Positions 24,515-34,025 of a stretch of 54,752 nt of DNA are shown here, in pieces. Below the pieces are notes generated by a model. It was not told the DNA's origin. It saw only the letters and a program-made list of their open reading frames with translations, and did no database searches. Source of the stretch: SYAN01 sp964406345 (lineage in GTDB: Bacteria; Actinomycetota; Actinomycetes; Nanopelagicales; Nanopelagicaceae); assembly GCA_964406345.1 (NCBI GenBank), contig CAYORK010000006.1:1-54752 (forward strand). Direction: 5' to 3'. How positions within the stretch are numbered: the first letter of the stretch is position 1; each line of letters begins with the position of its first letter. The translations under genes and the position numbers were made by a program.

Positions 24515-25951
24515 CTATCCCTGATCCTCGAGCGCCCGTTTGGCTGGATTGCCGGAACGGCTCTTCTTCTTCGGCGGTTGGGCCTTTGGGCGCGTCGACC
24601 CAGGGATGACGGGAAGACCTGGAACCTGTGGTGTCGATCCCGATCGCATCTGCTTCATGACCTTTTGAGCCGCGGTGAACCGATCGACCAGATCATTGAC
24701 TTCCTTGACGCTTCGTCCGCTTCCTCGAGCGATACGGGCTCGCCTGGAACCGTTGAGGATCTTCACATCCTCCCTCTCCTTCGGCGTCATCGAATCGATG
24801 ATTGATTGCGTCCGGACTAGCTCATTGTCATCGAGGCTCTCCAACTGCTTCTTCATGGCGCCGGTCTGTGCACCTGGAAGCATGCCAAGGAGTTTGCTCA
24901 TCGAACCCATCTTTCGCATCGCCTTCAACTGTTCCAAGAAATCAGCCAGTGTGAAGTCATCTCCCGATGAGAACTTATCTTCAAGTCGCTTGGCTGTGTC
25001 GCTGTCGAAAGCACGCTTTGCCGACTCTGCAAGAGTGGCGATATCACCAGATCCGAGGATGCGAGATGCCATTCGATCAGGATGGAATAGATCGAAGTCG
25101 GTGACCTTCTCACCAGTCGATGCGTAACGAATCGGCTTGCCCGTTATCTTGGCTACTGAGAGCGCTGCGCCGCCTCGTGCATCGCCATCAAGTTTGGTAA
25201 GGGCTACCGCTGTCATCCCGACGCCCTCTTGGAAGGCGCGCGCTGTCCGTGCCGCATCTTGACCAGTCATCGCATCTATCACGAAGAGGATCTCATTCGG
25301 TGAGGTGGCATCTCTGATCGCAGCTGCCTGCGCCATCATCTCCGCGTCGACACCAAGTCGACCCGCAGTATCGATGATCACCATGTTGTGGACTTTCTCA
25401 TTGGCAAAGTCGATAGCTCTCTTCGCCACTGCAACTGGATCCCCTACGCCATTGCCTGGTTCTGGCGCGAATACCGGTACTCCCGCCTGATCACCGATGA
25501 TCTGCAGCTGATTGACGGCATTGGGGCGCTGAAGATCGCAGGCCACGAGGAGGGGCGTATTCCCAGAAGATTTGAAATGGCGCGCCAACTTGCCCGCGAA
25601 ACTTGTCTTTCCGGCGCCCTGTAACCCAGCAAGTAGGACGACGGTCGGCCCTCTCTTTGCGAAGGTGAACCTACTTCCATCGCCCGAGAGCGTTGCGATC
25701 AATTCCTGATTGATGACCTCTTGAACACGTTGCGCCGGATTGGTACTCGTAGCCACTTCATCAAGGAGATCGTTAGCACTCTCCTTGACTCGAATTGAGA
25801 ACTCGCGCGCAACCTCTACGGCCACATCGGCAGATATGAGTGCATCTTCGATCTCGCTCGCGATCTCGTCGATATCTGCGGAGGTGAGACGGCCCTTGCT
25901 ACGAAGGGATTTGAGAGCAGTAGTGAATCTCTCGGTGAGCGCTTCGAACAC
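24515..25951 (-). CDS. ffh: Signal recognition particle protein Ffh
   Basis: The SRP GTPase of 478 residues. It has an N domain (1-85), then a G domain with the P-loop LLAGLQGAGKTSFAGKLA, DLQRPNAVNQL, VIIDTAGRLGVD and TKLDGDARGGAALS. A methionine-rich M domain from about 300 binds SRP RNA and signal sequences (MRKMGSMSKLLGMLPGA, SMTPKEREDVKILNGSRRARIARGSG). The tail is Pro/Lys-rich. It works with FtsY, encoded 2 kb away on the same strand, to deliver membrane proteins. It follows glnB by 35 bases, where glnD stands in relatives. Confidence 0.97.
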   Translation of the reverse strand: MFEALTERFTTALKSLRSKGRLTSADIDEIASEIEDALISADVAVEVAREFSIRVKESANDLLDEVATSTNPAQRVQEVINQELIATLSGDGSRFTFAKRGPTVVLLAGLQGAGKTSFAGKLARHFKSSGNTPLLVACDLQRPNAVNQLQIIGDQAGVPVFAPEPGNGVGDPVAVAKRAIDFANEKVHNMVIIDTAGRLGVDAEMMAQAAAIRDATSPNEILFVIDAMTGQDAARTARAFQEGVGMTAVALTKLDGDARGGAALSVAKITGKPIRYASTGEKVTDFDLFHPDRMASRILGSGDIATLAESAKRAFDSDTAKRLEDKFSSGDDFTLADFLEQLKAMRKMGSMSKLLGMLPGAQTGAMKKQLESLDDNELVRTQSIIDSMTPKEREDVKILNGSRRARIARGSGRSVKEVNDLVDRFTAAQKVMKQMRSGSTPQVPGLPVIPGSTRPKAQPPKKKSRSGNPAKRALEDQG

Positions 25952-25986
25952 GGCTGCACCCTATCGAAGCGCTCATCAACAAGAGA

Positions 25987-26325
25987 TCAGATCGCTGACG
26001 CCCCAGTCTCACCGGTACGAACTCGAACCACGCTCTCGACTGGTGTGACCCAGACTTTGCCGTCCCCCACGCTTCCAGAAGAGGCCGCCTTGGCGATGGT
26101 CTCTACCGTTGAGGCGACATCCTTATCATCGACGAGGATTTCGATCCTTATCTTCGCCAGCAGGTCGACGGTGTAGGAGGTTCCTCGATAGACCTCGGTG
26201 TGCCCTCGCTGTCGACCGAATCCGCTGACATCCGAGACCGTCATTCCCGCCACTCCATGTTGGGTGAGAGCGTGCTTGACCTCCTCCAACTTGGCTGGCT
26301 TGATGATTGCAGTGATCAACTTCAT
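25987..26325 (-). CDS. glnB: Nitrogen regulatory protein PII
   Basis: A 112-residue PII trimer subunit that senses 2-oxoglutarate and ATP/ADP and gates the ammonium transporter. The T-loop is intact with Tyr51 in TEVYRGTSYTVDLL, the residue that is uridylylated or adenylylated in other bacteria. The B-loop region GSVGDGKVWVTPVESVVRVRTGETG is present. It overlaps amt by four bases, so both are made together. The modifying enzyme gene glnD, usually next, is missing here. Confidence 0.95.
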   Translation of the reverse strand: MKLITAIIKPAKLEEVKHALTQHGVAGMTVSDVSGFGRQRGHTEVYRGTSYTVDLLAKIRIEILVDDKDVASTVETIAKAASSGSVGDGKVWVTPVESVVRVRTGETGASAI

Positions 26326-27617
26326 GATGCATAACCTCCTCGTGTCGCACCTTGTGATCCGATCTCATAACTCGATTCCGCATGAACGACGAGGTCGATA
26401 CCGATGACCTCTGCATCCTCAGCGATCCTGAATCCGATTGTCTTATCGATCGCAAGAGCGATGAGATAGGTGGCGATGAAGCTATAGGCGAGTACCGCAC
26501 CACTTGCGACAATCTGTTTGACCAAGAGATCAGTTCCGCCGCCATAGAGAAGTCCATCCACTGCTGCAGGTGCGGCGGAAGTGGCGAAGAGGCCGATGAA
26601 GATGGAACCGATGAGACCTGCCACTAAGTGGAGACCGACCACATCGAGCGAATCGTCGTATCCGATCTTGTACTTGAGGCTTACCGCGATGGCGCAGGCA
26701 GCCGAAGCGATGGCGCCGATCGCCATTGCACCAAGAGGGTCGACCGCAGAGCAGGCAGGAGTGATCGCAACGAGGCCAGCGATGATTCCCGAGGCAGCGC
26801 CAAGGCTCGTGGCGTGTCCGTTCCGCACTCTCTCCACGAAGAGCCACGAGAGCATCGCTGCTCCAGTAGCAACGACCGTGTTGAGGAAGACAACGCCTGC
26901 GGTTGCATTCGCGGCGACCGCAGAACCCGCATTGAATCCGAACCAACCGAACCAGAGCAACGCCGCACCTAACATGACCAAAGTGAGGTTATGTGGCTTG
27001 AAAGGTTCGCGACCGAAACCGACTCGCTTTCCAAGGACCAAGGCGAGCGCTAAAGCTGCTATGCCGGCATTGATGTGAACTGCGGTTCCTCCTGCGAAAT
27101 CGATCGCAGCAAGATCGTTCGCGATCCAACCGCCAGGGTCAACCACATTTCCTGCTTCATCCTTACCGTCGAAATCGAATACCCAGTGAGCGACTGGGAA
27201 GTAGACCAGGGTCACCCAAATGATGACGAAGAGGATCCAAGAGCCGAACTTCGCTCGATCTGCGATCGCACCTGAAATAAGGGCCACTGTGATGATCGCG
27301 AACATCATCTGGAATACGGCAAAGACGGCTGTTGGGATCGTCCCGAAGAGTGAGTCAGGAGAGATCACATTCGTCAGTCCGAATGACTCCGTCGGATCCC
27401 CCACAAGACCTCCACCGAGATCTTTGCCAAAGGTCATTGAGTATCCGTACAAAGTCCAGACCACTGCAACAAGGCCCATGGAGACGAAAGACATCATCAT
27501 CATGTTGAGAACTCCCTTTGCTCTCACCATGCCGCCATAAAACATGGCGAGGCCCGGAGTCATCAGGAGTACGAGCGCGGTGCTGATCAGCATCCACGCG
27601 GTATCGCCGGTATCCAT
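26322..27617 (-). CDS. amt: Ammonium transporter
   Basis: An Amt/Rh-family channel protein of 431 residues with about 11 membrane helices. It begins directly with a helix after GDTAWMLIS, so no cleaved signal is evident. The family motif is seen in MTPGLAMFYGGMV. The twin pore histidines are expected in FAGGTAVHINAGIAALALAL and DVVGLHLVAGLIGS. It is coupled to glnB by an ATGA overlap. Upstream, a GlnR-type operator (27806-27821) and a TATAAG -10-like element (27729-27724) suggest activation under nitrogen limitation. Confidence 0.96.
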   Translation of the reverse strand: MDTGDTAWMLISTALVLLMTPGLAMFYGGMVRAKGVLNMMMMSFVSMGLVAVVWTLYGYSMTFGKDLGGGLVGDPTESFGLTNVISPDSLFGTIPTAVFAVFQMMFAIITVALISGAIADRAKFGSWILFVIIWVTLVYFPVAHWVFDFDGKDEAGNVVDPGGWIANDLAAIDFAGGTAVHINAGIAALALALVLGKRVGFGREPFKPHNLTLVMLGAALLWFGWFGFNAGSAVAANATAGVVFLNTVVATGAAMLSWLFVERVRNGHATSLGAASGIIAGLVAITPACSAVDPLGAMAIGAIASAACAIAVSLKYKIGYDDSLDVVGLHLVAGLIGSIFIGLFATSAAPAAVDGLLYGGGTDLLVKQIVASGAVLAYSFIATYLIALAIDKTIGFRIAEDAEVIGIDLVVHAESSYEIGSQGATRGGYAS

Positions 27618-27805
27618 ACTTTCCCTCTTCTCTACTCACCGGATCGATGGCAGTGATCGATCGCTAGTTTGTGAGAGCGTCGGCCACGTTGCCCCCAGAG
27701 CCTCCGGCCCTGAAATGCTCCCCCTTATAGAGGTAGAGATTTCTCTCCGTGCGTTACGACAACCTGCTTCGAGGATTTCGATCGTGTGAAGATTCAAGAT
27801 CTTCT

Positions 27806-27845
27806 GTTTCCAGCGTGTTACGTCAGACCAGCGTGTTACGTTAGA
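27806..27845 (-). promoter_or_regulatory. GlnR-type operator with 18-bp tandem duplication
   Basis: On the minus strand, facing amt, the sequence reads GTAAC-ACGCTG-GAAAC (27821-27806). This matches the actinobacterial GlnR box gTnAC-n6-GaAAC exactly. A second GTAAC-ACGCTG half-site (27839-27829) arises because 18 bases are repeated in tandem (27810-27827 and 27828-27845, one mismatch). The outer repeat overlaps the stop codon of ftsY. The remaining 190 bases to amt hold a TATAAG element and a third, weaker GTAAC at 27757-27753. Confidence 0.65.
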
Positions 27846-28674
27846 AGAGCCCAGAAACGAAGGCCTCCGGGTCAAAAGGCTGCAAGTCTGCCAACCCTTC
27901 CCCGACGCCGATGAACTTGATCGGTACCTTCAACTCGCGTTCGACGGCAAGAATCGCACCACCTTTGGCGCTGCCGTCCATCTTGGTGAGGACTATGCCG
28001 GTGATGGGAGTCGCTGCCAAGAACTCCTTGGCTTGGATGATCGCGTTCTGACCCGTGGTCGCATCGAGGACCAGGAGTGTTTCTTGAACAGGTGCGATTT
28101 TCTCAACTACGCGTCGCACCTTTGCGAGCTCTGACATCAGATTACTCTCGGTATGCAATCTTCCCGCGGTGTCGATGATGTGCAGATCAAATCCTTGGTC
28201 GACCGCTCGCTTCGCGCCATCGAAGGCAACGGCCGCTGGGTCGGCGCGCTCAGAACCCTTATGGAATCCCACATCGATTCGCTGAGCCCAGGTCTCGAGT
28301 TGATCGACGGCAGCCGCTCGAAATGTATCGGCTGCTGTGAGAAGGACTCTCTTTCCCTCTTCGTGGAAGAGGGACGCAATCTTCGCAACTGAAGTCGTCT
28401 TGCCCGTTCCATTGACGCCAACGACAAGAATCGTCGTTAGGCCATCGCTCGCAGCGATCTCTCGCGAGAGCGGACTCAACCCGGCGAGGAGAACGCTTGC
28501 TATTCGCTCCCGCAACTCACCACGCCCCTTGCGCGCTGCCTCCATCACTTCTCGAGTCAAAGTTGGGCCGAGATCGGCAGTCAGGAGTTCGCTTTCGAAG
28601 TCGGCCAACGCTTCCGGTGATGAACCCTGCGTCAATGCGGAGAACTTCGAGACAAGCCGAGAGAGAAGTCCCAT
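27841..28674 (-). CDS. ftsY: Signal recognition particle receptor FtsY
   Basis: The SRP receptor GTPase of 277 residues. The NG domain contains the P-loop VVGVNGTGKTTSVAKIA, then AADTFRAAAVDQLETW, HIIDTAGRLHTE, TKMDGSAKGGAILAV and GVGEGLADLQPFDPEAFV. The long acidic N-terminal A domain of E. coli FtsY is missing, as in many actinobacteria with short forms. Its start overlaps the smc stop by one base. Its stop lies inside the duplicated 18-bp repeat of the amt operator. Confidence 0.96.
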   Translation of the reverse strand: MGLLSRLVSKFSALTQGSSPEALADFESELLTADLGPTLTREVMEAARKGRGELRERIASVLLAGLSPLSREIAASDGLTTILVVGVNGTGKTTSVAKIASLFHEEGKRVLLTAADTFRAAAVDQLETWAQRIDVGFHKGSERADPAAVAFDGAKRAVDQGFDLHIIDTAGRLHTESNLMSELAKVRRVVEKIAPVQETLLVLDATTGQNAIIQAKEFLAATPITGIVLTKMDGSAKGGAILAVERELKVPIKFIGVGEGLADLQPFDPEAFVSGLF

Positions 28675-31600
28675 CAGGAGGAGACGGCCTCGCGCAGCCG
28701 TTGTGAGATCACCTCAGAGACACCGTCGCCACGCATCGTCACTCCATAGAGTGCATCTGCGATCTCCATCGTTCGCTTCTGGTGCGTGATGACAATCAAT
28801 TGCGAACTCGATCGCAACTCTTCCATGATACCGAGTAATCGGCCAAGGTTGGTGTCATCGAGCGCTGCTTCCACCTCATCCATCACGTAGAACGGGCTCG
28901 GCCGCGCCTTGAAGATCGCAACCAAGAGCGCAACCGCGGTCAGTGATCGCTCACCACCGGAGAGGAGCGAGAGACGCTTGATTCGCTTCCCCGGAGGTCT
29001 CGCCTCGACATCGATTCCGGTAGTCAACATGTCTTCAGGGTTTGTGAGGATCAATCGGCCTTCGCCACCTGGGAAGAGTCGGGCAAAGATCCCTTCGAAC
29101 TCACGCGCGGTGTCGTGATACGCCGTTGTGAAGATCTCCAAGACCTTGTCATCGACATCCTTGATGATGTCCATGAGGTCTTTACGGGACTTCTTCAAGT
29201 CTTCCATCTGATCTGCGAGATACTTCAATCTCTCTTCGAGAGCGGAATACTCTTCGAGTGCGAGCGGATTGATACGTCCCAAGAGCGACAATGATCTCTC
29301 TGCTTGAGCAAGGCGACGCTCCTGAGCATCTCGCTTGAATGGCATTGGTTCTCCGGCGATGACTTCACCCAATTCATTCTCTGAGAATGATGAGACGAGA
29401 TTCTCTGGTCCGTATTCAGCGAGCAAGACATCACTGTCGATTCCGAACTCTTCGAGCGCCTTCGCCTCCAATTGTTCGATGCGAAGCCGCTGCTCAGCTC
29501 TTGCCATCTCATCTTGATGGACGCTGGAGGTCAACTCTTCGAGATCGCTCCCCAGTTCCCGAATCCGGGCGCGAAGTGCCAATGTCTCACCTTCGCGGTC
29601 GGATCGAGCGATCTCAAGCCGTTCTCGCTCTGTCGCAGCGCGTGAGATAGATACCTCGATCTGAATCAGGGCTTCATAGGCCGTCTCTGCGATCTCTTGG
29701 GCGACGAGTGCGCCTCGACCGCGTGCCTCACGACGAGCAATCTGGCGCGATGCACTCTCGCGTTCGCGCTGGGCGCTTTCACGAAGTTCAGTGATTCGTT
29801 GCACTAGTGCAGTAGCACGCTCTTCCGCAGTTCGTAGAGCAAGTCGTGCATCGACCTCAAGACCGCGGACTCGGGCAAGTTCGGAACGCAGACCCTCCAA
29901 AGCCGATGAATCAGGCTCCTCAGTGACTACTTCATCGCTGCTGATCTCCGCCTTCGCACGGGAAAGATCGTCAGCCAAAGCCTTCAGCGATGCTTCGAGT
30001 GAGGCTGACTGCACTTCGAGGCGACTCTTCTCATCGCGCGCGCTGGAAATGCTCTGGCCGATCGCTGCCATCTCTTCAGCGATCGCAGCCATCTTGGAAT
30101 CTGACTCGTTGAGACGGGCCAAGGCAGCCTCATGGAGGGCGCGAACCTTGGCTACCTCATCATCTTGGGTGCTCGATTCGAAACGAAGGCGATCGCGATC
30201 ATGAGTTAGGTGATCCACTAACTCTGTCGTGGTCTCGATCAAGCGATTGATCTGCACCAAGGAATTCCCAGTGCCACCACGGGCGAGGCTTCGAGATAGC
30301 AACTCTCCCCGCTCAGTCACAGCTATCAAATCGGGATACTCACCGATGATGTCCTTTGCCGCGGGCAGTGAGTCCGCCACGACTACTCCATCAAGAAGTT
30401 TCGGTAGGAGTCCTTCAAGTGTCTTGGACTTGCACTTCGATACGAGAGAAGTAAGGGAGGAAGGAAGCGGCTTGACCGACTCGCTACTCGCTCCAAGGAT
30501 GATGACATCTGCTCTTCCCTTCTCCTCCTTTCCTAGGAAGGTAAGGGCATCGATCGCACCGGTCAGATCCTCAACGACTATCGCATCAGCGAGAGTGCCC
30601 AGAACATTTGCTACCGCGATCTCCCATCCCCGATCGATTTCGATCAATGAAGCGAGCGTTCCCTTTATCTTGAAGCCATCAGGCTTGGCAAGAATCGCAC
30701 CTGCTCCGTCCCTATGAATCGCTGCTTGCTGCAGCGCATCGCGTTTTGAGATCGCTGCAGATAGATCCCGCTCCAACTCGACCAATTTCTTGGCGGTAGC
30801 GCTCTGACGAGCAAGGGCATCATCGAGGTCGCGTTTGGCTCTCTCATATTCTGAATCAAGGTCTGTCTCTCCGGCGCCGAGACCATTGAGCTCGCTCTCC
30901 TTTGAGGCGTAATCAAGGGAGGATCTCTCGATTCGCGCCTCGACCTCACTCATGGTCGCATCAAGTCGACCACGCTCCTCTTGGGCCTGCGAGATCTTTG
31001 ACTCGATCGCCCGTACGTGACCTTCTCTCCTTGCGCTTCCCTCTCGCGCATCGGCAAGAGCCCTCAGCGCTGCCGCAATCCGTTGCTCCTCGGCAGTGAA
31101 TGCTGATTCTGCTTCCTTGACCAATGATGCAATCGCGGCCAATTCACCATCTGCAGCAGCGACTTGAGCACGAAGTGTTCGCTCTTCCTCACTCAGTGCG
31201 TCAGCCTCTGCTTCGAGCGCTCCCGGATCACGCCCGCTGATCTTCGCTTCCTCGAGTTCTTCAGCAAGTAACTTTGCTCGTTCCGATGCCAGAGTCTGCG
31301 TCGCACGCAGCTTCTCTCGTTCTCCCGTGAGTCGATAGTAGTTGTCTTGCGCCACACTCAGTAGTGGACCTTCAGTGGCCGCGAGCGAATCAAGTTCCAC
31401 CTCGCGTTCTCGAAGACGAGACAATTCCCGCTCGACTTCCGTTCGTCTCGCACGGAGCGAGGTTTCATCTGCTGCCTCTGCTTCAAGGGCCTTGACCAGC
31501 GTCGTCACATCATCAGCAAGGATGCGCAATTTCGCATCACGCAATTCCGCTTGGATTGCACTTGCCTTCTTCGCTACCTCAGCCTGTTTTCCAAGAGGTT

Positions 31601-32207
31601 TCAGTTGTCGTCTCAACTCCGATGTCAGGTCCTGGATCCTTGCCATATTCCCTTGCATGGAGTCGAGCTTGCGAAGGGCCTTCTCTTTTCGTTTCCGATG
31701 CTTGAGGACCCCAGCCGCCTCTTCGATGAATGCACGGCGTTCCTCCGGATTGGCCATCAAGACGGCATCAAGTTGACCCTGTCCGACGATGACATGCATC
31801 TCTCGGCCGATACCGCTATCACTGAGAAGTTCTTGTACATCCAGTAGACGTGCTGTCTCACCATTGATCTGATATTCACTCTGACCATTACGGAAGAGGA
31901 TGCGAGAGATGGTCACTTCTCGGAACTCGAGGTCGAGCGCACCATCGGAATTGTCGATCGTCAGCGAGACTTCGGCGCGACCCAGAGGCGCCTTTCCACT
32001 CGTCCCTGCGAAGATGACATCTTCCATCTTCCCGCCGCGGAGAGACTTCGCGCCTTGCTCACCCATGACCCATGCGAGAGCATCGACGACATTGCTCTTG
32101 CCCGAACCGTTCGGGCCCACGACGCAGGTAATGCCGCGTTCGAGTTGAAGGGTCGTCGGATTGGCGAAGGACTTGAACCCTTTGAGCGTCATGCTCTTGA
32201 GATACAC
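28674..32207 (-). CDS. smc: Chromosome segregation protein SMC
   Basis: An SMC ATPase of 1177 residues. The N-terminal Walker A is VVGPNGSGKSNVVDALAW. Two long coiled-coil arms are separated by a hinge near residues 505-640 (KIKGTLASLIEIDRGWEIAV to the glycine-rich ARGGTGNSL). The C-terminal head has the signature LSLLSGGERSLTAVALLVAIF and the Walker B VMDEVEAALDD. With ScpA/ScpB it organises and segregates the chromosome. The start is GTG. The smc-ftsY order is standard for actinobacteria. Confidence 0.97.
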   Translation of the reverse strand: MYLKSMTLKGFKSFANPTTLQLERGITCVVGPNGSGKSNVVDALAWVMGEQGAKSLRGGKMEDVIFAGTSGKAPLGRAEVSLTIDNSDGALDLEFREVTISRILFRNGQSEYQINGETARLLDVQELLSDSGIGREMHVIVGQGQLDAVLMANPEERRAFIEEAAGVLKHRKRKEKALRKLDSMQGNMARIQDLTSELRRQLKPLGKQAEVAKKASAIQAELRDAKLRILADDVTTLVKALEAEAADETSLRARRTEVERELSRLREREVELDSLAATEGPLLSVAQDNYYRLTGEREKLRATQTLASERAKLLAEELEEAKISGRDPGALEAEADALSEEERTLRAQVAAADGELAAIASLVKEAESAFTAEEQRIAAALRALADAREGSARREGHVRAIESKISQAQEERGRLDATMSEVEARIERSSLDYASKESELNGLGAGETDLDSEYERAKRDLDDALARQSATAKKLVELERDLSAAISKRDALQQAAIHRDGAGAILAKPDGFKIKGTLASLIEIDRGWEIAVANVLGTLADAIVVEDLTGAIDALTFLGKEEKGRADVIILGASSESVKPLPSSLTSLVSKCKSKTLEGLLPKLLDGVVVADSLPAAKDIIGEYPDLIAVTERGELLSRSLARGGTGNSLVQINRLIETTTELVDHLTHDRDRLRFESSTQDDEVAKVRALHEAALARLNESDSKMAAIAEEMAAIGQSISSARDEKSRLEVQSASLEASLKALADDLSRAKAEISSDEVVTEEPDSSALEGLRSELARVRGLEVDARLALRTAEERATALVQRITELRESAQRERESASRQIARREARGRGALVAQEIAETAYEALIQIEVSISRAATERERLEIARSDREGETLALRARIRELGSDLEELTSSVHQDEMARAEQRLRIEQLEAKALEEFGIDSDVLLAEYGPENLVSSFSENELGEVIAGEPMPFKRDAQERRLAQAERSLSLLGRINPLALEEYSALEERLKYLADQMEDLKKSRKDLMDIIKDVDDKVLEIFTTAYHDTAREFEGIFARLFPGGEGRLILTNPEDMLTTGIDVEARPPGKRIKRLSLLSGGERSLTAVALLVAIFKARPSPFYVMDEVEAALDDTNLGRLLGIMEELRSSSQLIVITHQKRTMEIADALYGVTMRGDGVSEVISQRLREAVSS

Positions 32208-32289
32208 GCGTAAAACCTACCGGAGTGCGCCTGCAAAGCCGGGTAGCGAGAGCGCGAACCTTGGAAACCGTAAAGTAAGAGTTGAGGCT

Positions 32290-33147
32290 TTAGCGAAGGC
32301 GTTGACACCGCGGACAGAGATGCGATGAACGATTCGTGAAATCGATTCGCTTTATCGCACTCGAACATCTGCGACATCTCTCACCTTCGCGACCATATAC
32401 GGCAAGCCGCGTCGAAAAGTATCCACTCTCACCGTTGACATTGACGTAGAGATGATCGAAGGAGGTGCCACCCGATTCCAGAGCTCGCTTCATCACCGTT
32501 CGAATTGATGTGAGCAAGAGTCGTAACTGAGCGTCACTCAAAGAAGATGCCTTTCGCTCTGGGTGGATCTTGGCCCGCCAAAGAGCCTCATCGGCATAAA
32601 TGTTGCCCACTCCACTCACGATCTTCTGATCCAAGATGGCACGCTTGATCTCGCTCTTTGATCTCTTCAGGCGCTCGATGACACGCTGTTGATCGAAGTC
32701 GTCTTCGAAGGGATCGCGAGCGACGTGGCTAATCGATTCCGGAATCGAAGTCGCTTGATCAACGACATCCATCCGCACCCATCCGAAGGTGCGTTGGTCA
32801 AGGAAATCAAGACGAAACTCTCTTCGGCCATCTTTGAAGAGCGCGCTGACGCGAACATGTGGGTGAAGTTGCTCAGACATGGCCTTGCGACCTTGAAAGA
32901 CTCGAAACTGCCCGCTCATGCCAAGGTGGGCGATCAGAGCATGTTCATCTCCTTCGAAAGTTAGCCAGAGGTACTTGCCGCGTCGTTTCACGTCTCTGCA
33001 ACGAAGCCCCCTTAGAAGGTCCAATGGAGCCTTTGAATCCTTTGAGACTGCCCTTGGGTGCAGACTTTGAATGCTCATCACCCGTGCACCTGGCAGATGT
33101 TCCTCTAGACCACGGCGAACGCTCTCTACCTCAGGTAGCTCTGGCAT
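32290..33147 (-). CDS. mutM: Formamidopyrimidine-DNA glycosylase MutM
   Basis: A 285-residue base-excision repair enzyme for 8-oxoguanine. Pro2 is the catalytic nucleophile in PELPEVESVRRGL, followed by Glu3. The H2TH region is in RAILDQKIVSGVGNIYADEALW. A C-terminal zinc finger has two Cys in GERCRRCSSAIKR and two in LCPRCQRL. The ATG is directly preceded by a triplicated 12-bp unit that carries the Shine-Dalgarno-like GAGGA. It is followed by smc after 82 bases. Confidence 0.95.
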   Translation of the reverse strand: MPELPEVESVRRGLEEHLPGARVMSIQSLHPRAVSKDSKAPLDLLRGLRCRDVKRRGKYLWLTFEGDEHALIAHLGMSGQFRVFQGRKAMSEQLHPHVRVSALFKDGRREFRLDFLDQRTFGWVRMDVVDQATSIPESISHVARDPFEDDFDQQRVIERLKRSKSEIKRAILDQKIVSGVGNIYADEALWRAKIHPERKASSLSDAQLRLLLTSIRTVMKRALESGGTSFDHLYVNVNGESGYFSTRLAVYGREGERCRRCSSAIKRIDFTNRSSHLCPRCQRLR

Positions 33148-33182
33148 CCTCGCTCAAGTCCTCGCTCAAGTCCTTACTCAAC
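33147..33182. repeat. 12-bp triplicate repeat at the mutM ribosome-binding site
   Basis: Read on the minus strand, the unit CTTGAGCGAGGA occurs twice exactly and once diverged, ending at the mutM ATG. Each exact unit carries GAGGA, so the array places Shine-Dalgarno-like cores one and thirteen bases before the start. The copy thirteen away is the likelier functional one. Confidence 0.88.
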
Positions 33183-33209
33183 GCTTTGATCCAGAAATCG
33201 CTCACGAAC

Positions 33210-33944
33210 TTACTTCGCGAAGCGCTCGTCTGGTTCCTGATTGCTCTCCACCAACACTTCATATGCGAGTCGAGCAGCCTCTTGCTCTGCCTCTCGCTTG
33301 CTGCGCCCGCGTCCGACGGAGACTCGTGTGCCGGAGACGATCGCAGTAGCTTGAAACTCCTTCGCATGATCTGGTCCGGACTCTGCAATCTCATACTCAG
33401 GGACTCCGAGGGCTCGAGCGGCGAGCAACTCCTGCAGCGCAGTCTTGCCATCCAACATCACTCCACGAGAGAGAGACTCGTCGATCGCACTCGACATCAT
33501 GGAGACGATCGCACGTTTAGCGCCTTCCAGGCCATGCTCGACATAGATCGCGCCAAAGAGGGCCTCCAAAGCGTCAGCAAGGATCGAGCTCTTGTCTCGT
33601 CCACCAGTTACCTCTTCACCCTTGCCCAGTCGAAGACTCTCACCGAGACGAAGTCGGCGCGCCACGTCCGCGAGCGCCCGAGTGCTTACGACTCCAGAGC
33701 GCAACGGCGATAATCGACTCTCATCGAGATCGGGAAACCTCTGATAGAGCTCTTCTGTGATGACAAGTCCGATGACGCTGTCTCCCAAGAACTCGAGCCG
33801 CTCATTGGTCGGTAGACCACCTGATTCATAGGCGAAGGAACGATGAGTGAGTGCGAGCGTGATCAACTCATCAGAGATCGGAAGCGAAAGATCGACAAGA
33901 GCCTGGTGCAGACCACCAGATTGAGATTTCTCTGAACTGTTCAT
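33210..33944 (-). CDS. rnc: Ribonuclease III
   Basis: A double-strand-specific RNase of 244 residues for rRNA and mRNA processing. The signature ERLEFLGDSVIGLVI lies near residues 47-61, and the second metal-ligand region is ILADALEALFGAIYVEHG. The C-terminal dsRBD covers about residues 165-235 (GKTALQELLAARALG, then VSVGRGRSKREAEQEAARLAYE). It lies downstream of rpmF and upstream of mutM, the usual actinobacterial order. Confidence 0.96.
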   Translation of the reverse strand: MNSSEKSQSGGLHQALVDLSLPISDELITLALTHRSFAYESGGLPTNERLEFLGDSVIGLVITEELYQRFPDLDESRLSPLRSGVVSTRALADVARRLRLGESLRLGKGEEVTGGRDKSSILADALEALFGAIYVEHGLEGAKRAIVSMMSSAIDESLSRGVMLDGKTALQELLAARALGVPEYEIAESGPDHAKEFQATAIVSGTRVSVGRGRSKREAEQEAARLAYEVLVESNQEPDERFAK

Positions 33945-34025
33945 GATTTCTTCGGCCTCATCGATGATGGCCTCCCCGCTTCACGCCTTCGATGACTCGA
34001 TCAGGCACGAAGAGATGCGTTCAGA

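Noticed and set aside
32859..33713. 284-codon open frame on the plus strand
   Set aside because: It runs antisense through mutM and rnc, both clearly real, and its translation looks like Leu/Ser/Arg-rich noise.
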